Source: Bacteroidales bacterium UBA1187 (GTDB lineage Bacteria > Bacteroidota > Bacteroidia > Bacteroidales > Paludibacteraceae). Taken from it: DNA of 26,109 nucleotides. The notes under the pieces were generated by a model that did not search any database, had not been told where the DNA came from, and saw nothing but the letters and a program-made list of their open reading frames with translations. Where the stretch lies: positions 7,844 to 33,952 of the forward strand of contig DBYL01000033.1 in the NCBI GenBank assembly GCA_002309835.1. Direction: 5' to 3'. The position numbers and the translations under genes were made by a program. Shown here piece by piece: positions 23,077-26,109 of the stretch; position 1 is the first letter of the stretch; each line of letters opens with the position of its first letter.

Positions 23077-24552
23077 TCAATCGTTAATGGCGATATTTAC
23101 AAGTGTATTCCGTAACTCTATGCTATTTGTTCCCAGTTTTTTAGCCACTCTATTTTTAAAGTTTCTTATACCACTCTCACTATAGAATAATAGGCTTGCC
23201 AGTTCTTTACTATCCGATACTTTCATTAAGACTAATATGCATAATCTTATCCCTCTCTCCGGTAGATGATAGGTGCTTTGTAGTTTCATAGTCAGCATTC
23301 CGAAGTTATCATTAATAATCTTGCACATGGCCCCATAGTCCTTCCATGTCAAATTATTCGGGAAATCGTCAGCATTGGCGAACATGTCACATATTGTTTC
23401 TATATGGGAGACCATCTCTTCTCTATGTCGAGTTTGCTTCAGAATTATCTGTGCATGTTGTTTTTCTGCCGCCTCATTCATTTGGGTCAAACTATCTACT
23501 TGCTGGGATAGTAGTTTATGCTGCTGCCGCTTGCGTTGTACGTACAGCCCAAGTATCAATCCTATTATTAAAATAGTTATACCTACAGCATATATCCAAC
23601 GATGATCAGGAGTCCAACTCAAATCGTTTTCAAGCAAAGCCACCGCTGTGGAATTTTTCTCTTTTTCAGGCTCATATTCGTAGTATCGGATATCCTCTCT
23701 CTGGGAAGAGAGATTTCGTATTTCTTCTTTACTTAATGTGGAATCAATATTAGATACTACATAAAGCGCATTAAATACATTTTGATAAGTAGCCGATGGA
23801 TTTGACAAAATTTGTTTAGCATAACTCAGAGCGGAGTCTTTCATTTCAAGACTATAATAAGCTTGTGCCTTAATGAGCATGCCCCCTGGCTCATTAGGAA
23901 TAACCCCTAATTCAGCATTTGCAAAAAACAAAGAAGAGTCATATTGTTCAATATTTCTGTATAAAATCGCCTTTGATAAATTGATAAAAGATAACAACCT
24001 TGCATCTGATGTGTCTATAGCGTTAAGCAAACTTAATACATCGTCTTTTTTGTTTTGTTCCGCCAGTTCTAACGCAGAACTATTGAGTGTATAATAGTAA
24101 GCTATCGTGTCCCCATTCCGCAAAAACATTTCTGCAGAGCGTTCAAATAATTCATATGCTAACGAATATTCTCCTGCCAAATGAGAAATGTCGCCCATAT
24201 TGCTATACACGCGCCCGAGGATATGGTAATCGTGCGTATGGGAATGAGTAGCATTAATGAACACCTGCATCGCCTCAACAGGGTTGTCTTTCTCTCGTAG
24301 CAGACGGCCGTAATGATAGCAGGCATGCGCGTATAACGAGCCTAACCCTAACCCTTCCCTTAAGGGAAAGGGAATTGCATCTAAGGTTTCATAAGTTTGT
24401 GCGAGACGTGCGCTATCCGCATACATTTGCCCCTCTGCACGCAGGCTGTCTGCCCGCGCAACAACCTCTCGCGCCTCTTGGACGGCGCGAGGTGAGCAAG
24501 AAAGTATCGCTATACACGCGATTAGTAATATATATACTTTACCATGAGACAT
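23077..24552 (-). CDS. Lipid-anchored membrane TPR regulator with C-terminal helix-turn-helix
   Basis: 491 residues. The N-terminus is a lipoprotein-type signal with A-I-L-S-C (C19). Tetratricopeptide-like helices cover about 70-270, one membrane helix (W-I-Y-A-V-G-I-T-I-L-I-I-G, about 318-338) is followed by a charged coil (about 340-385), and the last 60 residues look like a LuxR-type helix-turn-helix (S-K-E-L-A-S-L-L-F-Y-S-E-S-G-I-R-N-F-K, about 448-466). This layout fits a one-component regulator that senses in the periplasm and binds DNA in the cytoplasm, a type common in Bacteroidales. Residues 60-71 come from the dispersed repeat. It starts 13 bp after sufB and may be read from that transcript. 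Confidence 0.85.
   Translation of the reverse strand: MSHGKVYILLIACIAILSCSPRAVQEAREVVARADSLRAEGQMYADSARLAQTYETLDAIPFPLREGLGLGSLYAHACYHYGRLLREKDNPVEAMQVFINATHSHTHDYHILGRVYSNMGDISHLAGEYSLAYELFERSAEMFLRNGDTIAYYYTLNSSALELAEQNKKDDVLSLLNAIDTSDARLLSFINLSKAILYRNIEQYDSSLFFANAELGVIPNEPGGMLIKAQAYYSLEMKDSALSYAKQILSNPSATYQNVFNALYVVSNIDSTLSKEEIRNLSSQREDIRYYEYEPEKEKNSTAVALLENDLSWTPDHRWIYAVGITILIIGLILGLYVQRKRQQHKLLSQQVDSLTQMNEAAEKQHAQIILKQTRHREEMVSHIETICDMFANADDFPNNLTWKDYGAMCKIINDNFGMLTMKLQSTYHLPERGIRLCILVLMKVSDSKELASLLFYSESGIRNFKNRVAKKLGTNSIELRNTLVNIAIND
24339..24376 (-). repeat. Dispersed palindromic repeat inside the TPR regulator
   Basis: 38-bp copy on the gene strand, beginning AATTCCCTTTCCCTTAAGGG and ending TTAGGGTTAGGCT. 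It codes in frame for I-P-F-P-L-R-E-G-L-G-L-G. It nearly matches the intergenic copy at 13255-13291. Confidence 0.85.
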
Positions 24553-24565
24553 AGGGAGAGGTCGT

Positions 24566-26013
<1,448 letters not shown>

Positions 26014-26014
<1 letters not shown>

Positions 26015-26051
26015 ATCTTCAATATTAAATCTTCAATCTTCAATCTTCAAT
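26014..26051. repeat. Heptamer array at the sufB start
   Basis: The plus strand reads AATCTTC, AATATTA, then AATCTTC three times, then AAT. It fills the whole gap between the upstream terminator and the sufB start codon. Confidence 0.85.
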
Positions 26052-26082
26052 AAAAAGAGCCACCCTTTGGTCGGGCGGCTCT
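26052..26082 (-). terminator. Terminator upstream of sufB
   Basis: A 10-bp stem (26056-26065 with 26073-26082, one wobble) and a 7-nt loop, with a T run on the minus strand. It ends a minus-strand transcript that enters from beyond the window. No consensus promoter is visible between it and sufB. Confidence 0.75.
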
Positions 26083-26109
26083 CTGAGGCCGGTAGCGGAG
26101 TCAAACCGC

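Noticed and set aside
26083..26109. Possible 3' end of a tRNA on the minus strand at the window edge (T-arm-like AGCGG ... CCGCT and an acceptor-like ACCGGCC, followed by a terminator)
   Set aside because: The T-loop would read TTTGACT, lacking the near-invariant C56, there is no CCA, and only about 25 bases are in the window. I could not match it to a known tRNA.

Overview
The window looks like chromosomal DNA of a member of the Bacteroidota, most likely order Bacteroidales. The evidence is the gene families (DUF4954, DUF6089/PorG, DUF3244, paired OmpH/Skp genes behind bamA), a secreted subtilase with a type IX secretion (T9SS) C-terminal sorting domain, and seven promoters that fit the Bacteroidota pattern of TTTG, 20 bp, TAnnTTTG. 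I cannot name a genus.

Layout. Positions 43-14420 are a tightly packed block on the minus strand. In transcription order it holds dnaN, DUF4954, rnz, radA, porG-like, uppS, bamA, two skp/ompH genes, an unlisted 39-codon gene, an MFS transporter, murF, and an anchored coiled-coil protein. rpsO follows with its own promoter and a structured leader. Most junctions in the block are short overlaps or gaps under 10 bp, so one long transcript from the dnaN promoter could cover the sliding clamp, tRNA processing, DNA repair, undecaprenyl phosphate synthesis, outer-membrane protein assembly and peptidoglycan precursor synthesis. Positions 14565-16802 hold a second minus-strand unit (methyltransferase-like membrane protein, then an AsmA-like protein) with its own promoter and terminator. 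It diverges from murI, which is on the plus strand at 16940-17821.

Positions 17822-24552 are an AT-richer accessory region. It encodes four small lipoproteins or secreted proteins, a T9SS-type S8 protease, a DUF3244 protein, and a lipid-anchored, membrane-spanning TPR protein with a C-terminal helix-turn-helix. Two of its promoters share the same embedded inverted repeat (TTTGGCGGT ... ACCGCCAAA) in the same register. This suggests a small regulon that could be controlled by the membrane TPR regulator. sufB lies just upstream of the regulator, and sufC does not follow it.

Repeats are the other theme. A palindromic element of about 35-38 bp occurs three times: once between genes, and once in frame inside each of murI and the TPR regulator, where it encodes an R-E-G-containing loop both times. 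Separately, 7- or 8-bp tandem repeats sit at several gene junctions. Some of them contain the start or stop codons, as at radA/porG, DUF4954/rnz and upstream of sufB.
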